Shown here: positions 1 through 9,997 of the stretch, piece after piece | Layout: the number at the start of each line of letters is the position of its first letter | How positions within the stretch are numbered: position 1 is the first letter of the stretch | The notes under the pieces: generated by a model | Database searches by the model: none | What the model was told of the DNA's origin: nothing | Seen by the model: only the letters and a program-made list of their open reading frames with translations | Translations under genes and position numbers: made by a program | Source of the DNA: Ramicandelaber brevisporus | Taxonomy: Eukaryota > Kickxellomycota > Ramicandelaberales > Ramicandelaberaceae | Length of the DNA stretch: 42,179 nucleotides | Reading direction: 5' to 3' | Assembly (NCBI GenBank): GCA_025201865.1 | Contig: MU602845.1 | Location: 1-42,179 of the forward strand

Positions 1-322
1 CACCGAGGCCGACGCGCCTGCTCTGGCTCGCTTCATGTTTGGCACGGCGCCGATCACCGAGCTCAAGTTTGTGCCGCACCCTGGCGACGCGGCCGACGGG
101 GCTCCATCGGCGCTGCACCTGATTGTGGGCACAGGCGACGGCATCTGTGGCATTGTCAGGATTGACACCGGCACATACAGCATCCAGCCGGCCGCGTTCC
201 TGTCTGGCTGGGACCTCGACGCCGTTCGTGGGCTCCATGTCAGCCGCACGTCGTCAGGCTCGACAGCAATACATGCCGCCGCAGCCACTGGCTCTATTCT
301 TTCCTACGTTCTAAGCGTATGA
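1..322 (+). CDS. C-terminal end of a possible WD40/beta-propeller protein (5' truncated)
   Basis: An open frame enters from the left edge (first full codon at base 2) and stops with TGA at 320-322, giving about 106 C-terminal residues. The pattern is alternating hydrophobic strands with turns, such as PITELKFVPHP, LHLIVGTGDG, GIVRIDTGTY and a closing SGSTAIHAAAATGSILSYV. This looks like the last one or two blades of a beta-propeller of the WD40 type. No diagnostic WD dipeptide or catalytic motif is visible, so the specific family (nucleoporin, adaptor or other) cannot be named. The ATG at 35 is internal to the frame and is not taken as the start. The next gene begins about 100 bases downstream on the same strand. 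Confidence 0.5.
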   Translation, partial: TEADAPALARFMFGTAPITELKFVPHPGDAADGAPSALHLIVGTGDGICGIVRIDTGTYSIQPAAFLSGWDLDAVRGLHVSRTSSGSTAIHAAAATGSILSYVLSV

Positions 323-421
323 TTCCCCTCGTCGATGTTTGTTTACAGTCACCGAATCTTTTCAATTATTTCCAATCAAAAAAACAACAACAACAACAAA
401 GTTATTTGTCTTACTCCAACG

Positions 422-910
422 ATGTTCCGTCAGTTTGCCTCGATCACCAAGCGCGCGCCTGCTGTTTCCGCAGCTGTCCAGTCTTCACGAAACTGGTTCT
501 CATTGAACAAGGCCACCATCATTGGCGTTGTTGGCAAAACTCCAGAGCTTAAGCATTTCCGCAAAACACTCGACGATGGAGAATCCGCCCTTGGTACTGC
601 CTACACTGACATTTCTGTGGCGACCAATACCAACCGCAAGAACCGCAGCACCGGAGAATGGACCAGAGACACTGTCTGGCACAAGGTTCGCCTCTTTGGT
701 GAACTCGCCGAACAAGTCGCACAGTCGTATCCAAAGGGCACCCGTGTTTACGTGGAAGGACCAATCCAAACTGACAGCTGGCAACGCGAGGATGGCACAA
801 CTGCCTCGAGCACTTACATCCGGGGTCTTCAGGTCCGTCTTGTCGAAAAGGCTAAAGAGCAGTCCATTGAAGGCGGTGAAGATATTGAACCTCATCAGAC
901 TGGCTTCTAA
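422..910 (+). CDS. RIM1: Mitochondrial single-stranded DNA-binding protein (RIM1/SSB type)
   Basis: The 162-residue product is a bacterial-type SSB. It would coat single-stranded mitochondrial DNA during replication and repair in the matrix. Residues 1-26 (MFRQFASITKRAPAV...) are Arg/Ser/Ala-rich without acids, a typical mitochondrial presequence. The OB fold spans about 28-142: NKATIIGVVGKTPEL opens strand 1, TVWHKVRLFGELAE is the SSB core motif, and GTRVYVEGPIQTDSW is the strand 4 signature. A short acidic tail (EGGEDIEPHQTGF) follows. An upstream in-frame ATG at 335 would add 29 residues rich in Asn with no presequence character, so the ATG at 422 is preferred. Length is close to yeast Rim1 (135 residues). 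AATAAA lies just after the stop. Confidence 0.88.
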   Translation: MFRQFASITKRAPAVSAAVQSSRNWFSLNKATIIGVVGKTPELKHFRKTLDDGESALGTAYTDISVATNTNRKNRSTGEWTRDTVWHKVRLFGELAEQVAQSYPKGTRVYVEGPIQTDSWQREDGTTASSTYIRGLQVRLVEKAKEQSIEGGEDIEPHQTGF

Positions 911-1009
911 GATTTGACATTTTTGAATAAAAAATATTATGGGTAATTACATTATATAAGTTAAGTTAGTTGTAAGCTGATTTAGTATATCCAAACAACA
1001 AACTGCAAT

Positions 1010-1939
1010 TTACTCGGCCTTTGCTCCCTTCTTGACAGCATCAGCGTTCTTTGGCTTTGACTTCTTGCCGGTGGCAGCGTCGAACATGGTGGTGGCCAGG
1101 CTCTTTCCATAGTAGGTGTTGGTGTAAAAGTTGCAGAAGAGGACCAGGTAACAGCAGATGAGGAACAGACCGAACGAGCCGGTGGCAGCGCTGTTGCTGC
1201 ACTTGTGGTGTGGTAGCTGTGGGAAATACAACTGTGCGACCGTGTTGTAGCCAGCGACACCAACCATGACAATCAAGTCAAGCACAAACTGCACAATCTG
1301 GCCGGTGGTGAGCCACTGCTTCCACCATGGACGCTTGCCGCGCGATGTCTCGTAGTAGAACCAGTACATCATGATGTGGATGCCCAAGTTGAGAGTGACA
1401 ACGAACCAAGTGGTGGATGAGCGCTCCTGGATGTTGACAAAGGTGAGGGCAGCAGTCATCGAGTGGTGGAAGTAGTGCAAAAAGTCAAGCTTCTTCTTCT
1501 TGAGCACCAGGAACACAGTGTCGAGCAGCTCGTAGTACTTGAGCAGGTAGTTGATGTAGTGCAACAAGTCGACCTGCTGGTTTGGCGAGTTGATATCACA
1601 GACGGAGTAAGTGAAGCCATGCTGGATAATCTGAGGCACCATCTGCTCCATGAACAGACTAAACATAACAACGGAGGCAGCAGTCAGAAACAGGTTGTGC
1701 GCCTTGAACAGCGTCGGCAGCGTAATCGGCTTGCGGTTGCGCATCAACTCTTGGCCACCAAAGATGACAATGTAGTACAGCACCACGATGCCAATGCAGC
1801 TCGAGTACGTGGAAAACGGAGTTTGGCCGTACTTGACGCTGAACTCGCGATGGTCCTTGCCCATCACCATCTTGTAGCCAACGCCGAACAGGTCATTAAG
1901 CGGCCCATACGACGGATACACCGCGGCAGTAGTCTCCAT
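1010..1939 (-). CDS. ELO-family very-long-chain fatty acid elongase (3-ketoacyl-CoA synthase)
   Basis: This 309-residue polytopic membrane protein belongs to the GNS1/SUR4 (ELO) family. These enzymes condense acyl-CoA with malonyl-CoA in the ER, the first step of each elongation cycle that supplies sphingolipid and phospholipid acyl chains. All family motifs are visible: KYYELLDT at 134-141, the catalytic histidine box HYFHH at 155-159, HIMMYWFYY at 188-196 and TTGQIVQF at 211-218. Several hydrophobic segments flank them, and the tail is Lys-rich (GKKSKPKNADAVKKG), as in cytosolic C-termini of ER elongases. Length is normal. The chain-length class (ELO1, 2 or 3) cannot be assigned by eye. A run of ten C lies only two bases upstream of the ATG on the coding strand. 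Confidence 0.95.
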   Translation of the reverse strand: METTAAVYPSYGPLNDLFGVGYKMVMGKDHREFSVKYGQTPFSTYSSCIGIVVLYYIVIFGGQELMRNRKPITLPTLFKAHNLFLTAASVVMFSLFMEQMVPQIIQHGFTYSVCDINSPNQQVDLLHYINYLLKYYELLDTVFLVLKKKKLDFLHYFHHSMTAALTFVNIQERSSTTWFVVTLNLGIHIMMYWFYYETSRGKRPWWKQWLTTGQIVQFVLDLIVMVGVAGYNTVAQLYFPQLPHHKCSNSAATGSFGLFLICCYLVLFCNFYTNTYYGKSLATTMFDAATGKKSKPKNADAVKKGAKAE

Positions 1940-2422
1940 TTGGGGGGGGGGAAGCGAGTTAAAACAAAAGGCAGGCAGTCAGAAGAGAACGAGCAAAACC
2001 GACCAGCGATTAAAAGTTAACAAGTAGGCAGCTACAGCGGAGGCAACTGTAATGAAATAATAATAATAATGATAATGATAATAAAATATACAAGTGACAG
2101 CGAGGTGGTCGATGGCGGGAGGGACAGAGTGTGACAGATGGTGGTGAGGTGCGGCAAAGGGTTGGATATCTGCAAGATGTACGCGTGCGAGAAGGAAAGG
2201 CACCAAAAAAAACTTGACACAGGCTGGGTTTTGGAAACTATGAATGAAAATCGCCGTGGTGCGTGGGTGGATGGGTAGGTGACAGCCGATGGTGCTAGAT
2301 TAGGTGCAAAGGGGGTGAGTGCAGCTACTGACAGTACTGGCAGTTAGTAGGGAGCGTGATCAAATGGAAACGTGCTCATACCCCTGACTATTCAAGATTT
2401 TATTCCCTTTCTTACAACTTCC
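1940..2422. other. Divergent intergenic region between the elongase and ankyrin genes
   Basis: About 480 bases hold the promoters of two outward-reading genes. Visible items are a homopolymer of ten G at 1942-1951 next to the elongase ATG and an AAT/GAT-rich microsatellite at about 2052-2085. No coding sequence or RNA gene is seen. Confidence 0.7.
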
Positions 2423-3079
2423 ATGGAGACTGGTACGTCGGTTGACAGGGCTGGTGACGGCTGTGGCAGCGGAGGCATTCTCCTGGCAGCTTGTCGCGAA
2501 GATAATGTGGATCTTCTAGACGATCTACTCGAGGAGCCGTCGGCACTGGAGATCAACGCTGTAGACAACCTGGGCTGCACCTGCCTGCACTGTTGTGCCC
2601 AGAACGGCTCCTTATCTTGTCTCGAGCTGTTTGTGCAACACATGGAAGACATCCATGCCAGTAGTCACGAAGTAATTCTACGAACGCTAGATCCAAACGC
2701 GAAAACAAGGCTACACGCTGAGCCTATTCACAGCGTGCTTACAGGAGAAGCATCTGACTACACTGGCGGCACCGGACTAGAGGCTTTAGGAGGTAACACT
2801 CCGTTGCATTTGGCTGTGCGATATCAGCGCGATCCAGATGTTGCCCTTAGATCAGCGATGGCCTTGATTAGTCTCGGAGCCGACCCAACAATATGTGATG
2901 GAGGTGGTCTACGGCCGATAGATATCGTGCCAGATGGTTTCACGGAGATGAGAAATGTTATATTAGGAGCCATGTCTGCATACGAGTCATTGAATTCAGA
3001 GAATAGTAATCAGGCGGTTGATAACGACGACAACGACGACGAGGAAGAAGACGAGGAGGATTTAGAGGAAGTAGTGTAA
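2423..3079 (+). CDS. Small ankyrin-repeat protein with acidic tail
   Basis: The 218-residue product starts at the only in-frame ATG (METGTSVDRAGDG). It resembles the short fungal ankyrin proteins of the yeast YCR051W type in size and layout: an N-terminal helix (GGILLAACREDNVDLLDDLL), one ankyrin unit at about 43-72 (NAVDNLGCTCLHCCAQNGSLSCLELF), a linker, a second clear unit at about 123-156 (GGNTPLHLAVRYQ... ISLGADPT), a partial third (GGLRPIDIVPDG), then an Asp/Glu-rich tail (about 200-218). Ankyrin repeats mediate protein-protein contacts, and acidic tails are common in histone or ribosomal-protein escorts, but no partner can be read from sequence. Family placement is by eye. Confidence 0.82.
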   Translation: METGTSVDRAGDGCGSGGILLAACREDNVDLLDDLLEEPSALEINAVDNLGCTCLHCCAQNGSLSCLELFVQHMEDIHASSHEVILRTLDPNAKTRLHAEPIHSVLTGEASDYTGGTGLEALGGNTPLHLAVRYQRDPDVALRSAMALISLGADPTICDGGGLRPIDIVPDGFTEMRNVILGAMSAYESLNSENSNQAVDNDDNDDEEEDEEDLEEVV

Positions 3080-3188
3080 ACAAATCTAATGTAAACAAAA
3101 AAGATACTTAGTTTGATGATTTGAACTAACCGGAGAGGAGGAGAAGGAAGGGGAGGAGGGAGAAGGGATAAGGATTGACTCATACTAA

Positions 3189-4352
3189 TCAAGAGCGTTT
3201 GGCAACGGCTTTGAGTGCAGCAACGAGCTCATTAAACATCTCGTGACCGCGATTCACTTCTGTGGCGTTCATTCCCATCATCTTCACCCAGTTCGGGTCA
3301 AGAGGCGGTGGTGCAACAATGCCCTCAAGTGCGGCAGCGGCAGCGGCAGCAGCAGCGTCGGGATCCTGCTCAGCATTAGCGTGGGCATGGCGCATCATGG
3401 ACACAGCCTGTGGATCATTTTGCATACCGCCAAAGAACTTCTTCATGGCATCGCCTGGCAATGCGTTGAACACCGCCGACATGGCATTCAGATGGGCAGC
3501 CCCGATATCATCATAAGTGTAACAGAGCTGCTCCCGCGGATCCATGAAATCGGCGATGGTGCCCTTGAGTCCGGGAAGAGGATCAGTGAGACGCGCTGGA
3601 GAGTTGTTGCGGTTGGCACCACCGTAAGCATTGTTGCGACGAGCCCAGTCTTGCGCCTGCCACATGTAGTAATGGCGGTCAATGTTGGCGTGGTGGAGAT
3701 AAAAGATAGGATCGTTTGGTGAGTACATTGTTGACATGTCACCACCAATATTGTTGTGAGCATGAGGATGAATCTGAAGTTCCAACGCCATGGCAAATGA
3801 AGCATAGTCTTTGTTCTGGTAGATGACAGATGCAACCATCGTATCAGATGGCCACGGCGGAATGGCACCTCCATTGGCAAACTGGCGGACTAGGCAGTGC
3901 GTTGATGGATAGCGATACGACATGCCAGCCATCGGACCATCGCGAACGCATCCACCACGGCCGTCACCGCCAGCCATCCAGTCCTTGAGGACAGCGCTCT
4001 GGCCTGGATTCTGATAATCCCAGCCCCACTGCCAGTACGGGATGGTTCCACCACCTGCAGAATAAATCAGCTCTTGGAAGAAGTAGACCAGCGCGCGATG
4101 CCATGGCAAGAAATTGGCATTGTTATGGACAATCTCCTGGTACTCATTGTGGATCTTGGTTAGGTGTTCGAGCTGGCCATTGTCGCGAATAGTGCGAACT
4201 GCATTCCAGAAACGATCACGCTCGGCCGGCGTGAGTGTACGGATTTCACGGCGAACTTGAACACCATTGGGACAAGCAGCGCTGACACTCAGAGTAAATG
4301 TTGACAAGGCTACAACTGCTGTAGTGAGAAGAGAGACAAATGAGACTTTCAT
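3189..4352 (-). CDS. Secreted tyrosinase / type-3 copper oxidase
   Basis: This 387-residue protein would oxidise phenols or catechols to quinones with a dinuclear copper centre (melanin or phenolic metabolism), probably outside the cell. Residues 1-25 (MKVSFVSLLTTAVVALSTFT then LSVSA) form a signal peptide. CuA ligands are His68, His76 and His85 in IHNEYQEIVH and FLPWHRALVYFFQE. CuB ligands are His195 and His199 in IHPHAHNNIGG, plus the pair His220/His221 in DPIFYLHHANIDR. All six positions are filled. The C-terminal part has a nine-residue poly-Ala tract and ends AVAKRS, with no long inhibitory domain of the mushroom type. The frame extends upstream without an ATG, so the start at 4352 is the only good one. 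The residue after the first CuB His is Pro, which may favour catechol oxidase over monophenolase activity (inference). Confidence 0.93.
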   Translation of the reverse strand: MKVSFVSLLTTAVVALSTFTLSVSAACPNGVQVRREIRTLTPAERDRFWNAVRTIRDNGQLEHLTKIHNEYQEIVHNNANFLPWHRALVYFFQELIYSAGGGTIPYWQWGWDYQNPGQSAVLKDWMAGGDGRGGCVRDGPMAGMSYRYPSTHCLVRQFANGGAIPPWPSDTMVASVIYQNKDYASFAMALELQIHPHAHNNIGGDMSTMYSPNDPIFYLHHANIDRHYYMWQAQDWARRNNAYGGANRNNSPARLTDPLPGLKGTIADFMDPREQLCYTYDDIGAAHLNAMSAVFNALPGDAMKKFFGGMQNDPQAVSMMRHAHANAEQDPDAAAAAAAAALEGIVAPPPLDPNWVKMMGMNATEVNRGHEMFNELVAALKAVAKRS

Positions 4353-5221
4353 TGGGCCAAGGTGAGAATGAAAAAAAACAGTAGATAAGGGAAAGAGAAA
4401 TAAGACGAATGGATGTGTAGCCGAGCTGGGGCCACGAGCGAACGGCACGTAAGAAATTATTTGCGTATTTGATTTTCACTCCAACTCGTCCACTCTGTGG
4501 GCGAGAAAAAACTCAACCTTCCAACCATCTTTAAAATTCTACATATTGTTTACTGATTCTATCGACCGCCGTCGAAGCCCATCAGCGGAGCAACACAAAC
4601 AGATGTATTAGAAATTGAGACGAAGATTCCGAGGATAGACAGGTAAACGAATAAAAGACACAATTGGTAGTGAAGGGAGAGGGGGAGGGAGATGGATATA
4701 AAGGAAGGAAGTCACTTCAGTGGTGGTGGTGGTGGTGGTGGTGGTGGTGATAGTGGATCAAATGGTAGAAGACATATAAACACTTCGCTGAATGCATAAA
4801 AGAGAGCCGAGCACATGAGGTAGGTTGCGGAAGGCGATTCGACAAGTCGATTCAAAAATAAAACAACATCGAACGTGGGTAACGGCAACTAACTGAACCG
4901 AATGGACATCCGATGACTGTCTTTCTTGTGGAGGCAACGCGGAATAGGGAGTGGACTACGTTCTATTTACAGCGTCTCGCGTCATGTACATGCATCCTTG
5001 CACACTTGCACACATACACTTGCATGTGTATCATCATAGAAGCGACTGAAGCCATCAAAGGAGAGATCATAACAAGAGCTTAAAGAATAGAGAAAAAATA
5101 AAAGGGGGAAAGCAATGAGAAGGAGAATGAGAAAGATAATTAAGAGAAAGATAATTAAGAGAAAGATATGATTAGTTATTAAGAAGAAAATAAGAGTAGT
5201 ATAGATGATGATGCAAACGGA
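4353..5221. other. Intergenic region upstream of tyrosinase and downstream of RasGAP
   Basis: About 870 bases without a convincing gene. It contains a (GTG)10 microsatellite at 4720-4749 and A/G-rich tracts at about 5060-5200 (AGAAAGATAATTAAGAG repeated). It should hold the tyrosinase promoter near 4353-4600 and the RasGAP 3' untranslated region near 5000-5221. No tRNA or other RNA gene is recognised. Confidence 0.65.
4720..4749. repeat. (GTG)n microsatellite
   Basis: Ten consecutive GTG/TGG units read directly between the tyrosinase and RasGAP genes, outside any coding region. Confidence 0.9.
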
Positions 5222-7682
5222 TTACATTCTCTTGGAAGCTGCAGCTTTAGGCAGCAGACCGCCAACTAATTTAGAGAAACCCATTCCTCCGTTACCAGAT
5301 GCGCTAAGAGACGGTCTCGCATAAATGACGTCAGTTGCGGAGAGAGTGTTTGTATCAGGTGGAGGAGAAGCTGCGAGTGAATGGACTGGGACTGCAGAGA
5401 GTGGTGGAGAGAATGGAGAGAATGGAGAGGTGGGAGAAAGAAGCGGAGAAGAAGCTGGATGTTGAAAGTCGGGCTGGTGACGGTGCATGTGCAGATGGGA
5501 GAATGAAGTAGCTGAGGAGGCTGAGACAGAGTGAGCCAGTGGCCGCTGCACATTAGAAGAAGTGGGTGATGCGGCTGGCGGCAGGAGCGGAGAAGAGGAT
5601 AGTGCTGATGTAACAGACATTTTGCGAGGCGCTTCGAATCCTGCGTTGACAGCGCGTGGTGTTGAGCGAGGATGTCGCAGCTTGGGCTTTGTGGTTGGAG
5701 ACGGCGGTGCTGGTTTGCGCTCTGATGAATTATCATCACTGCTCAGGCTCTGATCACGTTGGAAGTTGAGTTTTTCGTCCTGCTCGGTGATGAGTCTGAG
5801 TGGAAGCTGTGGAACAGACGCCGTGGTGTCTAAGCTCACGCCAAGTGCACTGGTGTCGATCATGTCAAAGTTGATCATGTGTCGATCGCCAGATATGCTA
5901 CTTTTTGAATTACCGTTACTGCCATGACTCTGAAGGTTGTTGCCGTGATCAAAAATGCTGTTGCTCAGTGCGCGGAGATGCTGCCGAAATGATGGCCGAC
6001 GCTGATCACTGATGCAAGGTGCCACTGGTGGGAGCAGCTCTGCCATGCTGAGGGTTCCAATGCTTTCACTGGGTCCAACTACAGGGACTGACAAAGGAGA
6101 GAGACCGGAGCCAGGTTTGAACAGCGAGAGCGGCAGCTGTGGTGGCTCGGCTGGTGTCAGCGTTGTTTCATGAGTCTTTTGAGAGACAGTTGGCATCATG
6201 ATTGGGAACAGCTTATCAGCATTGGCACACAAAACAGTTCGCAGCTCTTGGACCAGAGGCATAGCAATTGGAGCCAGTCCGGTTTCATTCGCCCATGTAG
6301 AGGCATCTTTCTCGAGTTTGTGGATGTTTTTGAGCATGAACAACAACATTTCATCTGAAGGACCACTCTTTTGGCGGCTTCTGAATTGTAAAAATCCACC
6401 TTCATGAGACGCAGATGAGGAGGAAGACGCGATGGCCGATGAAAGTTCGCTCGATGGAACGGCGGTTGTAGCGGGAGGCGACAAAGAGGGGATTGGAGTG
6501 TCTTCAGGCGGAATGACAAACTTGCCATTCGCATCGCGATGGGCTATCCGAATCGGTGGGTGTCGACTGCCAGTGTCGATGACATCGTGTGCACCATCTC
6601 GAGCAAGGGTTGATAGGGATGATTCGCGTGGAAGCGTTGTTGATGCTGCTGCTGAGTCGCTACTGTTTGCTGTGGTGGTATCCAAAGCGTCATCAGTGCA
6701 CAGTTTCGTAATAAAGTTGTGCATTTTAACTTTATATTCTTCCACCAGGCTGTTGAGTGGCTGCATAAATTGCTCCTTACGTCCAAATGTAGCCCCATTG
6801 GCTACTGCTGCCAGCACTTTAGCAACCAGTACGTGTCCACGTCGTGCTGCTGGTGAAATCTCTTCGGCTGTCTGGCTTGTTGCTGTTGCATGTACTGTGG
6901 TTGGATTTGTGAGAGCAGGTAACAACAGGCGAACGAACACCAGCATGCCGATAACCTTGTCGGTGGGTGAATAAAAGTCATCATTTGAACCAATTGCAAA
7001 TTGAGTTGCCATTCTCACCAATCCACCAAGGGATTGTGATGCACGCCGCACCAGAGACTGTCCCTTCTGTACAAATGTGCGCGAGACTGATAGTCGTCGA
7101 GCCTGCTTACTGTTTGAAGTTGAGGATGCTGTGCTGGTGCATGCACTGTTGGCTGTAGACTGTATGTCATGAGAGGGTACTACTGCCACTGTCTTCAGCA
7201 CTGTTTGTGAATGTGATTCGTCAGCCTCTTCACGAATTGAGTTAACTACAGCGAGGTCAGATTGAGTCTCAATTGTAGAATTTCTGACAGCAACGTTTCT
7301 ATCGACAGTGAAAGGACCAAATATTTCCTGCGACCAGCGCTTTGATTTGTTCTGGCAAATCCCACCATCATTAGCCGATTCTGCTGCTGAATCCCACAAT
7401 GGGCTGGCTGATGATAATTTATTTCCACCATTACTAGTACTGCTAGTATTGCTAGTATTGCTGCTGTTGTTTAATTTAAGTAGCAACTTGCTCCTTTTAC
7501 GCGCAATACTACTGTTGCTGCTATTATTGCTTCCCTCGGCAGATGATTCGCCGGTGCATATGTTAGTTGATGCTGCGGGGCTGGCTGTTAGAGGTGATCC
7601 AGAGATTTCAATCTGACTGTTTGATTGAGAGAGATTTGATACTGATGTTCCTGCTGGTGACATTAGCTTCTGCTGTTGTTGC

Positions 7683-7714
<32 letters not shown>

Positions 7715-8521
7715 CTGTTGGTTGTAAGATGATCTTTTCGGGGGAACAATTGCTTCAATTTCCTTATGGATATTCATGCAGAGTTTCCGTAAGGCCAAAG
7801 GAACTCTATCTGGATGATCGAGGATTGCATCGAGTGCTCTTCTGGATGCCAATGACAATGTCGCAATATTTTCGTCCAACTGATCAGGATTACTTTCACG
7901 GGCAGGATCTATTTCACAGTTTAAAATCAATGGCTGAATTCTATCATTGCACTCTGATATAATGTCGTTAATATAATCTGAACACTGCTGCTGAGCATAT
8001 GCAACCACTAACATTGTGTCTATTGTATTATCACGCAGCGCATCATCTACGCTATGCGATCTGTTATATACATGTCTAATTCTATCTCGTGCTATTCCTG
8101 CTATAAATGACTCGGATCTATCGGAAGGACTTCTCTCTCTTCTAATGAAATCAGCGATATACTGCGCTAACAAATTCAACTTTGTTCCACTAAAACTAGT
8201 ATTTCTCAGTGCATATATTAACATGTCATCCTCTTTAGATATCAACATTCCTACATTATATCTCAATCCATCCAACTCATCTCGCAATGTGCACTGTATT
8301 GATGACCATTCATGTCCTATCACTGCCGTTGTAACCGATGCATTACTGTGGTGCGATGAGTTCTGCTGTGCATCCAGAGCGGGAGATCCAGCTGCAGATC
8401 CAGATTCTGTTCCATGACCCAGGCCGGGAAGAAGTGGTGAGTACATTCGTGGTCTCCGCAATGCAGCTATCAGCCGCTGTGCCGTAGACAAATTACTCTC
8501 CGTGGCTGTTGATGTTGACAT
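5222..8521 (-). CDS. Ras GTPase-activating protein with an interrupted RasGAP domain
   Basis: The 1099-residue product should switch off Ras by stimulating GTP hydrolysis at membranes. The first half of the RasGAP domain is at about 95-265: DDMLIYALRNTSFSG is the family entry helix, VDDALRDNTIDTMLVVAY carries the putative arginine finger Arg163, and PLALRKLCMNIHKEIEAIVP follows. The second half is at about 521-610: KVIGMLVFVRLLLPALTNP matches the FLR motif (Arg531), then RRGHVLVAKVLAAVANGATF and GRKEQFMQPLNSLVEEY. Between them lie about 250 residues of low complexity, including a Gln run at about 269-284 and Ser/Asn/Thr tracts. The C-terminal 450 residues are Ser/Pro/Ala-rich with no recognised domain. 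The start is the first ATG (MSTSTATESN); upstream extension lacks one. The subfamily (fungal Gap1/Ira or other) is not settled. Confidence 0.85.
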
Positions 8522-9997
8522 TGTTAATTCTGAATGCGTCAAGCCAACAACGAAGCAGCGGGAAAGACAAAGGAGCGGGAGAGACAAAGGAACCAAGGAC
8601 TGAGAGAGATCAGAAGCGACCCTCGCTCGGTAGCCTTGTTTGTATCTGACCTACTTGAAAAGCCACTCTGCTGCGCCTGATCTGCAGGGTGCTGACTAGA
8701 TTAGGCAAGTACAAGTTCAAGTGCAAGTACAAGTGTAAATATGGGAGGGGGAGGAGGAGCAATACAAAGTAGACACAGTATCGCTCCAAGGTTGGTTCCT
8801 GGTCTGCCTTGATAGTGCAGTCCTTACTGAAGAGAAAGTGAGGCGTTTCCTGTTTGGCTGATGCGTTCCTGTTCCAGGAACAGTAACAGATAAAAAAAAA
8901 CGGCGAAATAATACCAGCAACAAAACAACAACAATAACAATAACAATAACAACAAACCAAACAAGATCAGTCTGTAAAAAAAACAAAAACGAGTGTGTCT
9001 AGAACGGTACTTGGAAACAGTTGGCCTCGTTCCACTCAAGAGAGCAAGTCTCAGCTGTGAATGAAGATGCATTCTGTGACAATGTTCTTCCCCACGCTCT
9101 TTCATTCAGACACCTCCTTGTTTCTTCTCATCACCTCGGTACTTCATTCACAAACAAAAATAAAAACAACGAAATTCGAGGCGTCCACAAAAAAAAACAA
9201 ATTAAGTTTTTTCGATGAGCAGAATGCGTGTACATGTAAATGTGTGTACGCGTATGTGGATATGAATAGCCGGCTCGCTACTCCGACGCCCAATGGAATT
9301 AATATGGTGAGGATCGGGCCACAGCTGGTAGTGGTGGTGCCGTGAACGCAACCAACCGCGGGGCCGATGTCTATATTTGCTGACGTTGCCGAGTATTTCA
9401 CAAAAAGTCCGCACTTTGGTCCGCGTGTTCGTCTTCTATTTCTTCTTCTGCTGCTTCGCGTTCTCTTTGGCTCTGCTTTCCTCCGTCCGTCCTCCGTCCG
9501 TCCCTCCGTCTGTGCTTTTGCTTACTTTCGTCCCCATTCACTTTTTTTTTGTTTGTTTTATCGACACTTTGTCCTTCTTTCATTTTCGAGGTGCTGCAGC
9601 TGTTCACACGCGTTATTCTTATAACCTGGAGGTGCGCGTGAAGTAGTGTGAGCGTGGGGCTGTTTTGGCTGTTTGTTTGTGCTCCTCTATCGTGTGTGCT
9701 TGTGTGTGTATCCTGCGCCACTGCCCTCTTGCCTGCCTATTTGCATCTTTTGTTCCTCCGACTTTCCTCGGATTCCATTTGTATTTCATCTGACCGACCA
9801 TACAGGCATCAACCCTCATCCTCTCAACTCTGCTGCATCTTGCCCGTTGTTTGTTTGTTTGCCTGTTTGCCTGTTTGCCTGTTTGCCTGTTTGCCTGTTT
9901 GCCTGTTTGTTTGTTTGTTTGTTTGTTTGTTAGCTAGTTAGCTATTTTACTTCCTCTTTCTTTCGCTGCATATTCTATTGTTACTTTGTTATTACTT
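8522..9997. other. Divergent intergenic region between RasGAP and kinase genes
   Basis: About 1.5 kb with promoters for both outward-reading genes. It holds a six-base tandem (CAAGTN) at about 8705-8738, AAC/AAT-rich repeats at about 8921-8957, and CT-rich leader sequence from about 9430. A TTTG/GCCTGTTT minisatellite sits 67-151 bases before the kinase ATG. Short open frames here are low-complexity and not convincing. Confidence 0.65.
9849..9931. repeat. Minisatellite: (TTTG)3, (GCCTGTTT)6, then (GTTT)n
   Basis: Six perfect head-to-tail copies of the octamer GCCTGTTT at 9861-9908 are flanked on both sides by TTTG tetramers. The tract lies in the likely 5' leader of the kinase gene in sense orientation. 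Confidence 0.92.

Noticed and set aside
9849-9931. TTTG/GCCTGTTT tract as telomeric repeat
   Set aside because: The unit is not a telomere-type G-rich repeat and the tract is short and internal between two genes.
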